Shown: one piece after another, positions 35,477 through 44,677 of the stretch
Numbering within the stretch: the stretch's first letter is position 1
Layout: each line of letters begins with the position of its first letter
NCBI RefSeq assembly: GCF_902491705.1
Contig: NZ_CABUIW010000007.1
Location: forward strand, 1-61,357
Length of the DNA: 61,357 nt
Origin: an uncultured Lactobacillus sp.
GTDB taxonomy: Bacteria; Bacillota; Bacilli; Lactobacillales; Lactobacillaceae
Direction: 5' to 3'
The notes under the pieces: model-generated
What the model saw: the letters and a program-made list of their open reading frames with translations, nothing else
Database searches by the model: none
Told to the model about the DNA's origin: nothing
Position numbers and translations under genes: made by a program

Positions 35477-36634
35477 ATGCGTGAGATTTATTTAGATAAT
35501 GCTGCAACAACTCCTATGTCTCCAAAGGTGATTGATGTTATTACTGATGAAATGAAAAATGATTTTGGTAATGCATCAAGTACTTATGAAATTGGGCGTA
35601 GAGCAAGAAACGTGATTGATAAGGCGCGTCATCAAATTGCGGAAAGCATTAATGCTAAAGACGGCGAAATCATTTTTACTTCAGGTGGTTCTGAAAGTAA
35701 TAATACCGCAATTTTTGGAACGGCTTATGGACGTAAAAATATTGGTAAAAAAATCATTACCGATAAAATTGAACACCCATCAGTTTTGAATCCAATGAAA
35801 CGTCTTGAGCAAGAAGGCTACGACATTGTCTATTTAGATGTTGATGAAAAGGGCCAAATTTCTTTAGATCAATTAAAGAAAGAATTAACGCCAGATACAA
35901 TTCTAGTTTCAATCATGGCTGTAAATAACGAAGTAGGTACCAAGATGCCATTAAAAGAAATTGGTGAAATGGTCAAAGATAGTAATGCTTACTTCCACGT
36001 TGATAATGTACAAGGTATGGGTACAGTTGATATTGACGTCAAGGCCATGAACATTGACTTCTTATCAGTATCAGCTCATAAAATTAACGGACCAAAGTTT
36101 TTGGGCTTCTTGTATGAAAATTCTGATATCAGTATTCCTAACTTGGTTTTAGGTGGCGAACAAGAAGTTAAGCGTCGTGCAGGGACAGAAAATGTACCTG
36201 GAATTGCTGGCTTTGGCGAAGCCGTTAAGGAATTAACCGAAGTTGGTCGCGATAGTCTTCAAGAAAAATATGCTCATTTTCAAGATATTATCTTAAAAGC
36301 TTTAGACGATAATCATATTGATTATGAGATCAATGGCGGATATGGAGATGGCTATTCTCATCACGTATTGAATTTGTGGCTTAAGGGAGTTTCTACCACT
36401 TCTATGCAAACTAATCTTGATTTGAATGGTTATGCAGTTTCGGGTGGTTCTGCATGTACTGCAGGGTCACTTGAACCTTCACATGTTTTGATTGCATGTT
36501 TTGGTGAAGATTCTCCACGTATAAATGAATCAATTAGAATCTCATTTGGGCGTTATAATACAGATGAAGAAGTTAAATCTTTTGCACAAGAACTAGTAAA
36601 AATTGCTAAAAGAATTCAAGCAAAAAATAAATAG
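35477..36634 (+). CDS. Cysteine desulfurase (NifS/YrvO type)
   Basis: The 385-residue PLP enzyme takes sulfur from cysteine. It has EIYLDNAATTPMSP at the start, HVDNVQGMG (about 173), the PLP lysine in SAHKINGPKF (about 199) and the active Cys in SGGSACTAGS (about 325). It stands two genes before mnmA, as yrvO does in Bacillus, so it most likely feeds sulfur to MnmA for tRNA 2-thiouridine. That is inference from context. Confidence 0.93.
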   Translation: MREIYLDNAATTPMSPKVIDVITDEMKNDFGNASSTYEIGRRARNVIDKARHQIAESINAKDGEIIFTSGGSESNNTAIFGTAYGRKNIGKKIITDKIEHPSVLNPMKRLEQEGYDIVYLDVDEKGQISLDQLKKELTPDTILVSIMAVNNEVGTKMPLKEIGEMVKDSNAYFHVDNVQGMGTVDIDVKAMNIDFLSVSAHKINGPKFLGFLYENSDISIPNLVLGGEQEVKRRAGTENVPGIAGFGEAVKELTEVGRDSLQEKYAHFQDIILKALDDNHIDYEINGGYGDGYSHHVLNLWLKGVSTTSMQTNLDLNGYAVSGGSACTAGSLEPSHVLIACFGEDSPRINESIRISFGRYNTDEEVKSFAQELVKIAKRIQAKNK

Positions 36635-36681
36635 TTGCTTTCAAAAAGAAAGTATCTTATTATAAATAAGTGAGGAAAATT

Positions 36682-37023
36682 ATGGCAAATACAGTTGTGA
36701 TTAATGGTGATAAACGTAAGTTTACTTTAAGTTCTGATTTGAAGCTTTATGCTTTGATCGATGCAGGATTTGTAAAGACTCCAAAGGGTAATTTCAATTA
36801 TGAACATCCCCTTTACAATGATTCACCTTATAATGCACCTACTAAGTTAAAGATGACTATCAATAAAGATTTGTCACATTTAACAATGGTCGTTACTGAT
36901 CGCAGTGGTTTGCAAAAAGTTAATATTTTTAAGAATAAGCAATTAGCTGCTACTGTTGATCTTTTGAACTACATTTTAAAAGATCTTGAGGAGCGCAATA
37001 TTTTGCTAGAGGTAAAGGATTGA
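36682..37023 (+). CDS. DUF1831 domain protein
   Basis: ATG 36682 follows GTGAGGAAA; the in-frame GTG at 36670 is that ribosome site. The 113-residue protein begins ANTVVINGDKRKFTLS and belongs to DUF1831, which in lactobacilli lies between the cysteine desulfurase and mnmA. No cysteines are present, so it is not itself a sulfur carrier. A structural or accessory role in thiolation is a guess from its place. Confidence 0.85.
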   Translation: MANTVVINGDKRKFTLSSDLKLYALIDAGFVKTPKGNFNYEHPLYNDSPYNAPTKLKMTINKDLSHLTMVVTDRSGLQKVNIFKNKQLAATVDLLNYILKDLEERNILLEVKD

Positions 37024-37030
37024 TTGAATA

Positions 37031-38158
37031 ATGGTTGACAATAGTAAGATCAGAGTAGTTGTTGGTATGAGTGGCGGTGTTGATTCATCCGTTTCAGCAC
37101 TTTTACTCAAACAACAAGGCTACGATGTTGTCGGCGTATTTATGAAGAACTGGGATGACACTGATGATTCCGGTGTTTGTACCGCTACAGAAGACTATGA
37201 AGATGTAAAAAAGGTAGCTGATAAAATTGGTATTCCTTATTATTCAATTAATTTTGAAAAGGAATATTGGCACCGCGTTTTCGAGTACTTCTTAAACGAA
37301 TACAAGAAGGGTAGAACCCCTAACCCAGACGTAATGTGCAACAGTCAAATTAAGTTTAAGTCTTTCTTGGACTTTGCAATGGACTTGGATGCAGATTATA
37401 TTGCAATGGGCCACTACGCTAAAACTGTTAAAGACGCAAATGGTGTAACTCACATGATGCGCCCAAAGGATGGTAACAAGGACCAAACTTATTTCTTGAG
37501 CCAATTGAATCAAGATCAAATTAAGAAGGTTATCTTCCCATTAGCTAACTTAACTAAGCCTCAAGTAAGAGAAATTGCTTTGGCAAATGATTTAGCTACA
37601 GCTAAGAAGAAGGATTCTACTGGTATTTGCTTCATCGGTGAAAGAAACTTCAGAAAGTTCTTGAGTGAATTTTTGCCAGCTAAGTCAGGTAAGATGGTTA
37701 CTCCTGATGGCAAGGTTGTTGGTGAGCACGCAGGTTTGATGTACTACACTATTGGTCAGCGTCAAGGTTTGGGTCTTGGTTCAACCAAGGAATCAACTGA
37801 TCCATGGTTTGTAGTTGGTAAGGATCTTAAGAAGAATGAATTAATCGTTGAGCAAGGTTACGATAGTCCACTTCTTTATGCTAGTCGTTTAAAGGCAAGC
37901 GATATGTCATTCTTTACTGGCAAGCCAGATCATGACTTCGAAATGCATTGCAGTGCTAAGTTCCGCTATCGTCAATGTGATATCGGTGTTACTGTTAAGT
38001 ATCATGCTGCTGATAATACTGCAGATGTATACTTTGATGAGCCAGCACGTGCTGTAACTCCAGGCCAAGCTCTTGTTTTGTACAATGGCGAGGAATGTTT
38101 AGGCGGCGGCAACATCGATGCAGCTTACCAAGAAGATAAGAAGCTTCAATTAGTTTAA
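37031..38158 (+). CDS. mnmA: tRNA-specific 2-thiouridylase MnmA
   Basis: The 375-residue enzyme puts sulfur on U34 of tRNA-Lys, -Glu and -Gln. The PP-loop GMSGGVDSSVSA (about 13-24) activates U34 with ATP. The two catalytic cysteines lie in NPDVMCNSQIKF (about 103) and DSTGICFIGERNF (about 200). The C-terminal beta domain ends in PGQALVLYNGEECLGGG. A terminator follows, closing the sulfur operon. Confidence 0.97.
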   Translation: MVDNSKIRVVVGMSGGVDSSVSALLLKQQGYDVVGVFMKNWDDTDDSGVCTATEDYEDVKKVADKIGIPYYSINFEKEYWHRVFEYFLNEYKKGRTPNPDVMCNSQIKFKSFLDFAMDLDADYIAMGHYAKTVKDANGVTHMMRPKDGNKDQTYFLSQLNQDQIKKVIFPLANLTKPQVREIALANDLATAKKKDSTGICFIGERNFRKFLSEFLPAKSGKMVTPDGKVVGEHAGLMYYTIGQRQGLGLGSTKESTDPWFVVGKDLKKNELIVEQGYDSPLLYASRLKASDMSFFTGKPDHDFEMHCSAKFRYRQCDIGVTVKYHAADNTADVYFDEPARAVTPGQALVLYNGEECLGGGNIDAAYQEDKKLQLV

Positions 38159-38168
38159 AATAAACCTT

Positions 38169-38206
38169 AAAAAGGATGTTCGTGTTTTCGAACATCCTTT
38201 TGTTTT
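38169..38206 (+). terminator. Terminator after mnmA
   Basis: AAAAGGATGTTCG pairs with CGAACATCCTTTT around a 6-base loop, followed by TGTTTT. Confidence 0.9.
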
Positions 38207-38253
38207 GTGCTAAACTAGTACTAATTGATTATACGTATTTTAGGGAGATAAAT

Positions 38254-38913
38254 ATGCAAATTTATTTTGTTCGTCATGGTAAAACTGAATGGAATTTAGC
38301 AAGTCGCTTTCAAGGTGGGCATGGTGATTCACCACTTTTGCCTCAAAGTAAAGAAGATATTAAAAAATTAGGTCATCATTTAAAAGGTACTAAATTTAGA
38401 GGTATTTTTGCTAGTCCACTTGATCGTGCTTTTAATACCGCTCAAGGAATTGATGATGCAATGAATGCAAATTTACCAGTAGTAATTGATGAGCGTCTTC
38501 GTGAATTTAACTTAGGCGATATGGAAGGGATGAAATTTGCGGATGCAGAAAAGAAATTCCCTGAACAAATGGATAATTTCTGGCATCATCCTGATAAATA
38601 TGATCCAACTGAACTTCATGGTGAAGATTATCCTCATGTTATTGCTCGTGGTAAATCCTTTGCTAAAGAAATGGCTGAAAGATTTCCTGATGATGATGAC
38701 AAGATTTTGGCAGTTAGCCATGGTGCAGCCTTGTCAGCAATTATGGGTGGACTTTTAGGTTATCCTTTAAAAGATATTCGTAAAAATGGGGGATTAAGCA
38801 ATACTAGTCTGACTGTTCTTGAAACTAAAGATGGCGGAAAAACTTTTAAACCAGTTGTTTGGAATGAAACTAGCTATTTAGGCAGAAAATTATCTAAGAC
38901 GGATTCATTATAA
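38254..38913 (+). CDS. Histidine phosphatase family protein
   Basis: ATG 38254 follows AGGGAG; the longer frame from 38176 runs into the terminator. The 219-residue protein has the phosphohistidine motif FVRHGKTEWN (about 5-14) and a second His in AVSHGAALSAI (about 153). It belongs to the phosphoglycerate-mutase-like group whose members are mostly phosphatases; the substrate is unknown. A possible -10 TAGTACTAAT lies near 38215. It is the first gene of a three-gene operon with recD2. Confidence 0.9.
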   Translation: MQIYFVRHGKTEWNLASRFQGGHGDSPLLPQSKEDIKKLGHHLKGTKFRGIFASPLDRAFNTAQGIDDAMNANLPVVIDERLREFNLGDMEGMKFADAEKKFPEQMDNFWHHPDKYDPTELHGEDYPHVIARGKSFAKEMAERFPDDDDKILAVSHGAALSAIMGGLLGYPLKDIRKNGGLSNTSLTVLETKDGGKTFKPVVWNETSYLGRKLSKTDSL

Positions 38914-39557
38914 TGAGTACTAAAATAGAAGACCTTTACAATGAAGGCAAAGTAGATCAAGCTATTCATTTATTAATCAAAAAAATAGATGAAAAGCCGC
39001 AAAATGTAGAAAATTATCTGCAACTTTCTACCTATTTACTCGAGCAAGGTAGTGCAGATCAAGCACAAAAATTACTAGAACAAGCGCAACATTTAGTTAA
39101 AAAACCGCGTGAATTAAGTTATAACTTAGCTGTTTGCTACTATATGCAGGGTGATTTTGATAAGGCACTGAATTTATTAAATCAAATTCCTAACGATGAT
39201 TTAACGCTTTATCAAAAAGCGCTAACTTATTTAAAACTGGGGCAAAGTCAAAAAGCTTTGGCATATGCTTTAACTATTAAGAAAATAGATGAGCGTGTTC
39301 AAGAACTTTTAGGCGATATTTGGTTAAGCATGGGTGAATCTAAACAAGCTGAGCAAATGTATTTGTCTATTCCAGAAAATAAAAGAACGGCAAAGATTTA
39401 TTTCTTGCTTGGAGTAACTATTTTAGAAAAAGATCGTGATCAAGCTGAGAAGTATTTTGATCAAGCTAAACAAATGGATTCAAAATATTACCATCATGCA
39501 ATGAGTCAATATGCCTCAATTATGAAAATGCTAAATGACAAGGAAAAGAAAAAATAA
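38913..39557 (+). CDS. TPR-repeat protein
   Basis: The 214-residue protein is all helical, with several 34-residue TPR units (for example NYLQLSTYLLEQGSADQAQK and YNLAVCYYMQGDFDKALNLL). These scaffold protein contacts. It overlaps the gene before and recD2 after by one base each, so it is made together with RecD2. A partner role for the helicase is possible but unproven. Confidence 0.9.
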   Translation: MSTKIEDLYNEGKVDQAIHLLIKKIDEKPQNVENYLQLSTYLLEQGSADQAQKLLEQAQHLVKKPRELSYNLAVCYYMQGDFDKALNLLNQIPNDDLTLYQKALTYLKLGQSQKALAYALTIKKIDERVQELLGDIWLSMGESKQAEQMYLSIPENKRTAKIYFLLGVTILEKDRDQAEKYFDQAKQMDSKYYHHAMSQYASIMKMLNDKEKKK

Positions 39558-41902
39558 TGGTCGAATTTACCGGTAAGGTTAACGGGATCGTTTTCGAGAA
39601 CGACAAAGATTTATATAAAATTCTAGATGTTGAAATTATTGGCTCACTGGAAAACTATTCACGCGATGAAATCAAGGTGACCGGTAATTTTGGCGATATT
39701 CAAATTTCTGCTAGCTATCGTTTTGATGGCAAATTAGTGATGCATGAAAAGTTTGGTTTGCAGTTTAGAGCTAATAGCTATAAGCAAGTTTTGCCACATG
39801 AAGAAGGTTCATTAACTAAGTATTTAAGTTCTGATAAATTTCCAGGCATCGGGAAAAAGGCTGCCAATACTATTATTGATGAACTTGGGTTAAATGCTCT
39901 GGATATTTTAAAAGAAAAGCCAAGTAAAATAGATACACTGTCACTATCTAGAAAACAAAAAGATAGTTTGCTTTCTGGATTGAATTCAATGGATTCTTAT
40001 TCAGAAATTGTTTTAAAACTGGCTCAGTATGGTATAAATAGACGAATAGCAGCTAATATTTATCAAATGTATCATGGAGATAGTCTAAAGAAACTTCAGA
40101 CAGATCCTTATGCCGTCATTAATGATGTAACTGGTTTTGGCTTTAAATCAGCTGATATGTTGGGTAAGCAGTTAGAAATCCAAGATGATGATCCACGTAG
40201 AATAAATGGTGCGATTTATCAGGTACTAATTGATGCCTTAAGCAGCAAGGGCGATACATATGTTGAGTTAAAAGAACTCTTGACTGAAGCAAGCAAACTA
40301 TTGCAAATCGGTGAATTTGATCCGATTGCCAATTGTGTTATTGCCTTGCAACAAAAGGGCAAAATCATTGTTGATGATAATAAAGCAGCACTCCAAAATA
40401 TTTATCAAACAGAAGCTGATATAGCTCATTCGATGAAATATTTGGTTCAATCAAGACGTGACCAAGAAGATGAGCAATATAGTGAATCAGAGATGGATGA
40501 AGCTATTAAGTCGGCAGAAAAAGAGCTACAAATTAAATATGATGAAACGCAAAAGTTAGCAATAAAGAATGCGCTAAATCATCCTATTTCAATTTTGACT
40601 GGTGGACCAGGTACAGGTAAGACTACCATCATCAACGGAATTTTACTTGCTTTAAGAAAATTGGCTGAAATTCCGGCTTCTGCTTTATATAGTGAGGATC
40701 CACCATTTCTTTTAGCTGCTCCTACTGGCCGTGCAGCTAAGAGAATGAGCGAGATTACAGGTATTGGCGCTAAGACAATTCACCGGATGTTGGGACTTGG
40801 CATTGGGGATGCAAATGCTGGTGAACTTAATGAATTAAATGGTGAAATATTAATCATTGATGAAATGTCGATGGTTGATATGTTCTTATTCAAACAGCTT
40901 TTGTCTAGTATTAATCAAGTGCGTCATATCGTATTTGTTGGAGATAAAGATCAGCTTCCATCAGTTGGTGCTGGAAATGTGTTTAGTGATTTAATCAAGT
41001 CACAAGCATTTCCGACTACAATTTTGAAACAAATTCATAGGCAGGGTGATGATTCAACGATTATTTCACTTGCCCATGCTGTCAATGAAGGCATTGATGA
41101 ACAAGCACTATTTAAGAAAACTAAAAATTATTCATTCATCAGTTGTCGTCCAGATTTAGTTGGGGATGCTGTTGGTCAAATTGTGGAACTAGCTTTAAAG
41201 CGTGGCTTTGCTAAAGACGATATTCAAGTATTAGGTGCGATGTATCATGGCAATGGTGGTGTAAATAATCTGAATGATATTATTCAAGAAATTATGAATC
41301 CACCTAAGGCTAAAAGTAAATCACTTGAAGCACATAATGAAACGTTCCGTATTGGCGACCGAATTTTGCAATTACAAAATAATCCTGAAAAAGATATCTA
41401 TAATGGCCAAATTGGTAAGATAAGCAGTATCGATGAAGAGAATTCTAAAGAATGCATGGTTGCTAAATTTGATGATCGTGAAGTTACTTTCGGTCGAAAG
41501 GACTTAAATGATTTGACAAGAGCATATGCAATCACAATCCATAAATCTCAAGGTTCAGAATTTCCACTAGTAGTATTAAATTTAACAATGCAGAATTATG
41601 TAATGCTTAAACGTAATCTGCTTTATACTGCTATTACACGTGCAGAAAAGAATTTAGTACTGGTAGGCGATCCTAGGGCATTTGTTGCTGCATTTAAGAC
41701 ACCAGGCAATGATCGTAAAACAGGCTTAGCGCAAAAATTACGTAAGCAATTAGGTATCACAGATGAGAAAAAAGAACCTGTTAAGGAAAAAGAAGAAGGG
41801 CAAGCTGAGCCAAAGAAACCAGAGGATTATATTTTGACACCTGAAAAAATTTATTCTGGTGAAATTGATCCAATGATCGGTATGAAAGATATTCATTTAT
41901 AA
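39557..41902 (+). CDS. recD2: ATP-dependent DNA helicase RecD2
   Basis: The 781-residue 5'-3' helicase acts in DNA repair and replication-fork upkeep without RecBC. It has an N-terminal OB-like and helix-hairpin-helix region (about 90-200, FPGIGKKAANTII), then the SF1 motor with Walker A GGPGTGKTT (about 348), Walker B IDEMSMVD (about 433), GDKDQLPSVGAGN (about 462) and motif VI AYAITIHKSQGSEFP (about 657). The length is normal for RecD2 of Gram-positives. Confidence 0.96.
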   Translation: MVEFTGKVNGIVFENDKDLYKILDVEIIGSLENYSRDEIKVTGNFGDIQISASYRFDGKLVMHEKFGLQFRANSYKQVLPHEEGSLTKYLSSDKFPGIGKKAANTIIDELGLNALDILKEKPSKIDTLSLSRKQKDSLLSGLNSMDSYSEIVLKLAQYGINRRIAANIYQMYHGDSLKKLQTDPYAVINDVTGFGFKSADMLGKQLEIQDDDPRRINGAIYQVLIDALSSKGDTYVELKELLTEASKLLQIGEFDPIANCVIALQQKGKIIVDDNKAALQNIYQTEADIAHSMKYLVQSRRDQEDEQYSESEMDEAIKSAEKELQIKYDETQKLAIKNALNHPISILTGGPGTGKTTIINGILLALRKLAEIPASALYSEDPPFLLAAPTGRAAKRMSEITGIGAKTIHRMLGLGIGDANAGELNELNGEILIIDEMSMVDMFLFKQLLSSINQVRHIVFVGDKDQLPSVGAGNVFSDLIKSQAFPTTILKQIHRQGDDSTIISLAHAVNEGIDEQALFKKTKNYSFISCRPDLVGDAVGQIVELALKRGFAKDDIQVLGAMYHGNGGVNNLNDIIQEIMNPPKAKSKSLEAHNETFRIGDRILQLQNNPEKDIYNGQIGKISSIDEENSKECMVAKFDDREVTFGRKDLNDLTRAYAITIHKSQGSEFPLVVLNLTMQNYVMLKRNLLYTAITRAEKNLVLVGDPRAFVAAFKTPGNDRKTGLAQKLRKQLGITDEKKEPVKEKEEGQAEPKKPEDYILTPEKIYSGEIDPMIGMKDIHL

Positions 41903-41905
41903 TAA

Positions 41906-41942
41906 AAAAAGCCTTATGATTCCTAGATTCATAAGGCTTTTT
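41906..41942 (+). terminator. Terminator after recD2
   Basis: AAGCCTTATGA pairs with TCATAAGGCTT around a 9-base loop, followed by T5. Confidence 0.9.
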
Positions 41943-41957
41943 GAATATACAAAGGCA

Positions 41958-41966
41958 TGATATAAT
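41958..41966 (+). promoter_or_regulatory. Extended -10 promoter of the NERD gene
   Basis: TGATATAAT (41958-41966) is a full extended -10. No good -35 lies upstream, where the terminator T run sits, which fits an extended -10 promoter. Confidence 0.6.
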
Positions 41967-42004
41967 TAGTATGCTTAAACGCATGTTCTAAGGATATTAA
42001 TTAT

Positions 42005-43648
42005 ATGGATATTACAATTATTACGCTTACAGTAGGTATAATTACCTATTGTTTTTTTCGGTCAATAAAAAACAAAAGTAAAATAAAAAAAGTAGAACTC
42101 AGTGATACGGATAAAGAGGAACTTAATAAATTAGAAAAAATAGCAGGGAAACAGTTGCCATATCGTTTTCCAAATAAGCGCGGCCTAACTTTTCAGATTG
42201 TTGAATTTGTACGACCTGGATATATTAAACGAAGAATCTTTGATCGTAATGGTCATTGCCTATTTTTAATTAAATATAATTTGGATCGAACAATTGCGGA
42301 ATTTATTGAGTTTGGTGTTACAGATGGTCATTATTTTAGGAAGACTGTTTGGAACGAGAATGATGAAAAAAGCGAATTTTATCAAAATGGGAAACGCCGG
42401 ATCGCAAATTTTTTACAGATAAAAACTAAATTGCAATACTATCGATCTATGGTGCAAGAGAAAAAAGCAGAAGTTATGCCACTTGAAAACGATATGAAGC
42501 AGTATGCTAACGAACTTGAAAACCATGCTTATTATCAAAAAGAGTGGGTAAAGCGTGATAAAATTACTGATACGGAATCTGTTCATTCGATTGAAAAGGC
42601 AGAGAAGTTAGATTTTACTAAAAAAAGAGATATAAGAAGGGCACTACAGCCACGAAATGTGTTGCGAGTTAGTGCAATTAATTCAGGATTTAAGACATAT
42701 AACAAAAACGTTGAGAACTTTCAAAAAAGAATGTCTGATCTGCATTTAGGAGAAATTAAGCATTTGCATACTATGGATGTATTATCTGAACATGATTTGC
42801 GTCATGCTAGTAATCTTCTTGCCGGAATGGCTGCAGAAGAATTAGTGAATAAGAAGATTAAAGAGGTTCAATTTGGTAAAGTACTGATTCATAACTTAAT
42901 TTTGCCATATCCGTATGGAAAGAAAACTAAGCTGGGTAATAATCAAATTGATCATTTGGTAATCGCATCTAGCGGTATTTTTTGTTTTGAAACTAAGGCT
43001 CGGACAAGTAAGAATAATTCTTATGATATGCTCAAAGATTATAGTGAAATAGCTGATCAAGTGGCTAAGCACAAGGAAAGTATCAAGTATGTCTTAGAAA
43101 AGAGCAACAATCCTGTCATTATTAATCTTTTAAAAAGGATTCCCAGTATAGATCAATTGATTCGCAACATCGTTGTGGTAGTTAGTCGTAACGAAAACGA
43201 TGTTAAACTAGATAAGACTGAACGGTATCAAAGAGTAGGAATTGAGGTTTGTCAATTAGATGATATTCAATCTATCTTAGTTAAAGCTCAGAATAATATT
43301 GGTCTGCAACCCGAAGAAATATCCGCGATAGGCGAAGAGATGGCAAATAATAAAGCCTTAGAAGAAGAGAATACTTTTAGTGAAAATGTATTATTATTTG
43401 AAGATGACTTGAATTTAGACGAAAAAATAGTGGATGAACAGCTTTATCATGCTAACCAGGTAATTAAACATATAGAGCATATCAATAACTTATTAGCAGA
43501 TTATTTAGCTGGTGCACGTGAGTGGAGACAGCTATATCAGCAATATAGTTATTGGAAAAAGTTTTATAATCAAGTTAGCAATTTTGCTGATGTGGAAACT
43601 TATCATTCTAAGCATCAGGTAGATAAAGAAATCTTGGATGAAATATAA
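42005..43648 (+). CDS. NERD (nuclease-related) domain protein
   Basis: The 547-residue protein has an N-terminal membrane segment (about 3-20) and an MORN/antitoxin-like region with FDRNGHCLFLIKYNLD. A coiled region (about 140-260) and a NERD domain (about 275-420) follow. In the latter NNQIDHLVIASSGIFCFETK shows the D...E-x-K pattern of the PD-(D/E)XK nuclease fold. The C-terminus is helical. NERD proteins are presumed nucleases or nucleic-acid binders with unknown role. It stands alone between two terminators, beside recD2. Confidence 0.85.
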   Translation: MDITIITLTVGIITYCFFRSIKNKSKIKKVELSDTDKEELNKLEKIAGKQLPYRFPNKRGLTFQIVEFVRPGYIKRRIFDRNGHCLFLIKYNLDRTIAEFIEFGVTDGHYFRKTVWNENDEKSEFYQNGKRRIANFLQIKTKLQYYRSMVQEKKAEVMPLENDMKQYANELENHAYYQKEWVKRDKITDTESVHSIEKAEKLDFTKKRDIRRALQPRNVLRVSAINSGFKTYNKNVENFQKRMSDLHLGEIKHLHTMDVLSEHDLRHASNLLAGMAAEELVNKKIKEVQFGKVLIHNLILPYPYGKKTKLGNNQIDHLVIASSGIFCFETKARTSKNNSYDMLKDYSEIADQVAKHKESIKYVLEKSNNPVIINLLKRIPSIDQLIRNIVVVVSRNENDVKLDKTERYQRVGIEVCQLDDIQSILVKAQNNIGLQPEEISAIGEEMANNKALEEENTFSENVLLFEDDLNLDEKIVDEQLYHANQVIKHIEHINNLLADYLAGAREWRQLYQQYSYWKKFYNQVSNFADVETYHSKHQVDKEILDEI

Positions 43649-43679
43649 AAACCAGAGGATTTTTTTCTCTGGTTTTTTA
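43648..43679. terminator. Bidirectional terminator between the NERD gene and the lipid kinase
   Basis: AAAACCAGAG pairs with CTCTGGTTTT, flanked by A and T runs, and serves the two convergent genes. Confidence 0.85.
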
Positions 43680-44624
43680 CTTTAGCAGATTAAAGTGATC
43701 AATTTTAAATTTTACTTTAAAACTTTGTTTATTGACGTCTTCACCATCAATTTGAGCAAACTCAGGTTTTCTAGTCTCAACTTGAATTTCTTTAGCTTCA
43801 ACATAATGGAATTGTGGCGCATTTACGTGTGAGCCATCTTTTAGCAATTTACTGAATAAAAAGATAAATTTACTTAAACTAGGCTTTTCAACGATGACCG
43901 TATCTAAATGATGACTATAAACGTCGGCTTTAGGTAAAATCGCAAAGCCACCACCAAAATATGGGTGATTAGTAGTGGTAACAAAATAGGCGTCACCATA
44001 ACGTAAAGTTTGATCTTTAGTTTTAACAGTTACGGCAAATGTATCTTGTTTAGCTAATGCCTTGATGACATTCAAGCCATAAATGAAGTTGCCTAAATTA
44101 AGCTGATTTAACTTTTCTTTTAGTTGCTCATGGTTGCTTTGATAAACTATGAATGCGTCAAAACCGATCCCAAAATTGTTAACGAAATAACCAGTCTTTT
44201 CTTCTGGTATGTTAGAAGAAAAGTAGCCGCAGTCTACTTGTTCTGGTTCTGGATCATTAAGTAGATTATGAATTAATTCTCGAGGATCAGCTGTTAGACC
44301 TGCACCGCGAGCAAAATCGTTACCAGTACCAGCAGGCAAATAAGTAATAGGAGTCTCAGGATAGTTTGATGTTTTTATACCGTTTAATACTTCGTTAAAC
44401 GAGCCATCTCCGCCTATTACAATTAAAATGTCATTTTTAGTTGGGTTAGTATTCGCATAATTTTTAGCCAAAGTAGTTAATTCTTTAGGAAAGCGGCTTT
44501 TTTGGCAGGTAAATGAAATATTTGATTCATTTAATACATGCTGCATTGCTGCATTAGCTTTTTTAGCATTGCCATTTCCAGCTGTTTCGTTGACTAATAA
44601 ATGTACCCTTATTTGTTTGCTCAT
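43677..44624 (-). CDS. Diacylglycerol kinase family lipid kinase
   Basis: The 315-residue protein has the DagK catalytic N-domain: HLLVNETAGNGNA (about 9-21), VIGGDGSFNEVLNG (about 70) and LPAGTGNDFARG (about 95). It phosphorylates a membrane lipid, most likely diacylglycerol, to return it to phospholipid synthesis after lipoteichoic-acid assembly. The substrate could differ within the family. It starts 53 bases after the rnjA stop with a terminator between. Confidence 0.92.
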   Translation of the reverse strand: MSKQIRVHLLVNETAGNGNAKKANAAMQHVLNESNISFTCQKSRFPKELTTLAKNYANTNPTKNDILIVIGGDGSFNEVLNGIKTSNYPETPITYLPAGTGNDFARGAGLTADPRELIHNLLNDPEPEQVDCGYFSSNIPEEKTGYFVNNFGIGFDAFIVYQSNHEQLKEKLNQLNLGNFIYGLNVIKALAKQDTFAVTVKTKDQTLRYGDAYFVTTTNHPYFGGGFAILPKADVYSHHLDTVIVEKPSLSKFIFLFSKLLKDGSHVNAPQFHYVEAKEIQVETRKPEFAQIDGEDVNKQSFKVKFKIDHFNLLK

Positions 44625-44640
44625 AATTAATTCTGTAGTT

Positions 44641-44668
44641 CTAAAATAAAAGACTCCCGAAGGAGCCT
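44641..44668 (-). terminator. UUCG-loop terminator after rnjA
   Basis: On the minus strand AGGCTCC (44668-44662) pairs with GGAGTCT (44657-44651) around a TTCG loop, followed by TTTATTTTAG. Confidence 0.85.
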
Positions 44669-44677
44669 CGTTATTAT

